DNA of 64,000 nt, taken from assembly GCA_002270295.1 (NCBI GenBank), contig NISF01000002.1:372001-436000 (forward strand), written 5' to 3'. A program made the position numbers and the translations under genes. Origin of the DNA: Enterobacter sp. 10-1 (lineage in GTDB: Bacteria; Pseudomonadota; Gammaproteobacteria; Enterobacterales; Enterobacteriaceae). The notes beneath the pieces are model-generated. The model was not told where the DNA came from. It ran no database searches and saw only the letters and a list, made by a program, of their open reading frames with translations. Position 1 is the first letter of the stretch. Every line of letters starts with the position of its first letter. This document shows positions 62,441 through 64,000 of this stretch, in pieces.

Positions 62441-62743
62441 AATAACCCTTTATTTAACATAGGTATTGATCGTTAATCGTACACCTACGCAATCGGATAC
62501 GGGAAAGATATCTTCAAAGAAATTTCTGATTTTAGGCAATAGAAGCCATAAAGCCCCGTTAGTGGTAAGGAGACAAGTGGAGCGTAGCGACTTCATCAGA
62601 TTGCCAGAGGGATCACGCCTTATCGGGTGCTCGTGTACCGTTAGGAGCGTGAGCGAAGCGTTGGCAGAGCCGGTTCTGTAGCTACCGGGGCGTTCCACTA
62701 TTCACCTGTTTACGTGGCTCATAGAGCCACACATCGGGCTTAA
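62441..62743. other. Island non-coding stretch with a hairpin
   Basis: About 300 bases upstream of the effector gene. It contains a perfect hairpin GTGGCTC-ATA-GAGCCAC (62714–62730) and repeated GAGCG(T/A)AGCG-like words near 62580–62660. It may hold the promoter of the effector operon or a phage-type regulatory RNA; no family could be assigned. Confidence 0.35.
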
Positions 62744-62953
62744 ATGCATGTAATCAATCTGCTTCGGGAATTGTGCCAGGCCAGGTATACGGCTTTTTGT
62801 TCGTTGTTGTGCTATCGCGGTAAGAACCCGGAACCACCGCCAGCGTGGTGGTATGCTCCCCATATACCACAGACCAATCACGCGACAGGTGCGGGCGTAG
62901 TTCAACGGGTAGTTAAAGTTGTACCTGTAAAGCAGGGCAACGTAACTAACTGA
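62744..62953 (+). CDS. Possible small phage-type protein (Ash-like tail)
   Basis: 69 codons from ATG 62744. The C-terminal ATGAGVVQRVVKVVPVKQGN resembles the tail of small phage proteins found near P4-type prophage immunity regions. There is no good ribosome site. Part of the reading frame covers the tRNA-like sequence at 62891. Confidence 0.3.
   Translation: MHVINLLRELCQARYTAFCSLLCYRGKNPEPPPAWWYAPHIPQTNHATGAGVVQRVVKVVPVKQGNVTN
62891..62905 (+). repeat. Copy of the tRNA-Gly 5' end in inverted orientation
   Basis: GCGGGCGTAGTTCAA is identical to the first 15 bases of the tRNA-Gly gene, which lies on the opposite strand at 63044–63058. The identity breaks off after CAA. Confidence 0.55.
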
Positions 62954-62984
62954 ATAATCTAACTTGTTGATGATGCAGGAGATC

Positions 62985-63058
62985 TGGAGCGGGCGAAGGG
63001 AATCGAACCCTCGTATAGAGCTTGGGAAGCTCTCGTTCTACCATTGAACTACGCCCGC
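62985..63058 (-). tRNA. glyU: tRNA-Gly (anticodon CCC)
   Basis: The 74-base cloverleaf includes encoded CCA. Acceptor arms GCGGGCG / CGCCCGC pair, D-arm GTTCAATGGTAGAAC, anticodon loop TTCCCAA with CCC at 34–36, T-arm with GGTTCGATTCC. The sequence matches E. coli glyU as I know it. The gene is next to actS as in E. coli and is a known insertion site for islands (such as ETT2). Confidence 0.95.
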
Positions 63059-63138
63059 AAAGAGGTGCGAGGGTCATTATAGACCTTACGCACCGTCTGA
63101 CAAGACTGAACCATGCTAACTGCTGATAAAATAACCCG

Positions 63139-63876
63139 TTAGCACTTAGGCTTACTGCCCTGCGGCGGTAAATAGCGCTGCGGATCGATGGCCGTTGCCC
63201 GGTAGCGTATCTGGAAGTGCAGACGCACGGAGTCGGCATCGGTGCTGCCCATCGTGGCGATCTGCTGGCCTATCTTCACGCTCTGGCCGTTATTGACCAT
63301 CATTTTATCGTTATGCGCATAGGCGCTGATGTAATCATCGCTGTGCTTAATCATGATCAGATTACCGTAGCCGCGCAGCTGGCTGCCGACGTACACCACC
63401 TTCCCCGTTCCGGCCGCATACACCGGCTGGCCGCGCGTACCGGCGATATCAATTCCCTTATTGCCACCATCGTTTGAGGAATAAGGCAGGATGACCTTAC
63501 CGCTGGTCGGCCAGCGCCAGCAGCGCTGTCCTACCGGCGGCCACGATACCGGCGGCAGGGCGGCCGGCGACTTAGCCGCAGCGGTGCGGGTCGCGCTGCT
63601 TTTCTTAGCGGCCTTTCCGGCGCTCGCTCCCGATGCGCTGTTCAGCTTCAGGCGCTGTCCCACTTCAATGGTATAAGGCGGCGAAAGATTATTCAGCCGG
63701 GCCAGATCTTTGACGCTGGTGCCGGTGGTGCGGGAAATTCGGTACAGCGTATCACCGCGTTTGACGGTATAGGCGGAACCAGAATCAGATGAACTGGAGC
63801 ATCCGGCAATCACCAGGCTGCTAACCAACATCATCGTGATATAAAAGCGTTTTCTCATCAGGCGTCCTGCACTCAA
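63139..63876 (-). CDS. actS: ActS (YgeR), lipoprotein activator of amidase
   Basis: 245 residues. Signal peptide with lipobox VIAGC, a LysM domain (about 35–80: YTVKRGDTLYRISRTTGTSV), a low-complexity Ala/Ser/Lys linker, and a C-terminal LytM (M23) domain with NKGIDIAGTRGQPVYAAGTG and VRLHFQIRYRAT. The zinc-binding His residues of active endopeptidases are degenerate, as in NlpD/EnvC-type activators. E. coli ActS activates amidase AmiC (and others) during envelope stress. TTG 63876 is chosen by analogy to E. coli; GTG 63879 and ATG 63858 are possible. Nothing further is supported from 63880 to the window end. Confidence 0.87.
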   Translation of the reverse strand: MSAGRLMRKRFYITMMLVSSLVIAGCSSSSDSGSAYTVKRGDTLYRISRTTGTSVKDLARLNNLSPPYTIEVGQRLKLNSASGASAGKAAKKSSATRTAAAKSPAALPPVSWPPVGQRCWRWPTSGKVILPYSSNDGGNKGIDIAGTRGQPVYAAGTGKVVYVGSQLRGYGNLIMIKHSDDYISAYAHNDKMMVNNGQSVKIGQQIATMGSTDADSVRLHFQIRYRATAIDPQRYLPPQGSKPKC

Positions 63877-64000
63877 CACAAACTCTCACCTCGTCAGAAT
63901 GGACGAATATCATACCAGCCCATAGCCGGATCCCCAATCGATACGCCTCTTATCCTTAAGGATTAAACGCCCGGCGGAAAGCGGCCAATATAGCGCCTTC

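Noticed and set aside
62450..62698. 82-codon minus-strand frame and its plus-strand counterpart in the island
   Set aside because: Neither has a ribosome site nor a recognisable pattern; the region looks like phage non-coding debris.

Overview
The window reads as the chromosome of a high-GC enterobacterium. The complete actS–tRNA-Gly(CCC) pair at the right end is arranged as in Escherichia coli, and yjdI–yjdJ, ytcA–mdtN–mdtO–mdtP, an AlaE-type exporter and a Uhp-like regulatory system are all enterobacterial. The base composition, a budC-like acetoin/diacetyl reductase beside an AcoK/MalT-type regulator, and the large organosulfur gene set suggest Klebsiella, Raoultella or a close relative. 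That genus call is an inference. Nothing in the sequence fixes the species.

Layout. 1–7.2 kb: the 3' part of a contact-dependent inhibition locus (cdiA, entering from the left edge, then cdiI), followed by a decayed second cdiA-CT module with a small two-helix membrane protein. 7.2–9.0 kb: a SymE-like toxin, a DUF2251-like protein and a small ABM-domain protein. 9.4–26.8 kb: an organosulfur scavenging island with three luciferase-like FMN monooxygenases, one SfnB/DszC-type flavin oxidoreductase, one Eis-type acetyltransferase and two complete peptide-type ABC importers. It is bordered by gene debris on both sides. 27.2–35.0 kb: AlaE-like exporter, an MFS exporter, yjdJ–yjdI and the tripartite efflux operon ytcA–mdtN–mdtO–mdtP. 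35.0–42.5 kb: a MalT-type regulator divergent from a butanediol/acetoin-type dehydrogenase, a TetR/Tet(A)-like pair and a POT peptide transporter. 43.0–50.8 kb: six genes on the minus strand, uhpA-like, uhpB-like, uhpC-like, afuA, afuB and afuC, which look like a sugar-phosphate sensing and ABC uptake unit.

51.0–52.7 kb: cytochrome b561, a frameshifted yceI-family pseudogene, a GNAT and a LysR remnant. 52.8–57.9 kb: a polar amino-acid-type ABC importer co-directional with a beta-hydroxyacid dehydrogenase, an RpiB-family isomerase and an FCD/GntR regulator, probably one catabolic operon of unknown substrate. 58.4–60.5 kb: a WYL regulator/VOC protein pair and an AraC–GyrI regulator. 60.6–63.06 kb: a decayed mobile island abutting tRNA-Gly, with an IS256-like end, an integrase remnant and a type VI secretion cassette in which hcp carries two stop codons while a DUF2778/Tlde1-like effector and a putative immunity gene remain intact. 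63.1–63.9 kb: actS (ygeR).

The strongest candidates for new biology are the organosulfur island with an Eis-type acetyltransferase embedded in it, the ABC/dehydrogenase/RpiB operon with no assignable substrate, and the two competition modules (CDI and Hcp–effector). Start sites were moved inside several open frames where a Shine-Dalgarno sequence or family alignment favoured a downstream codon. These choices are stated per gene.
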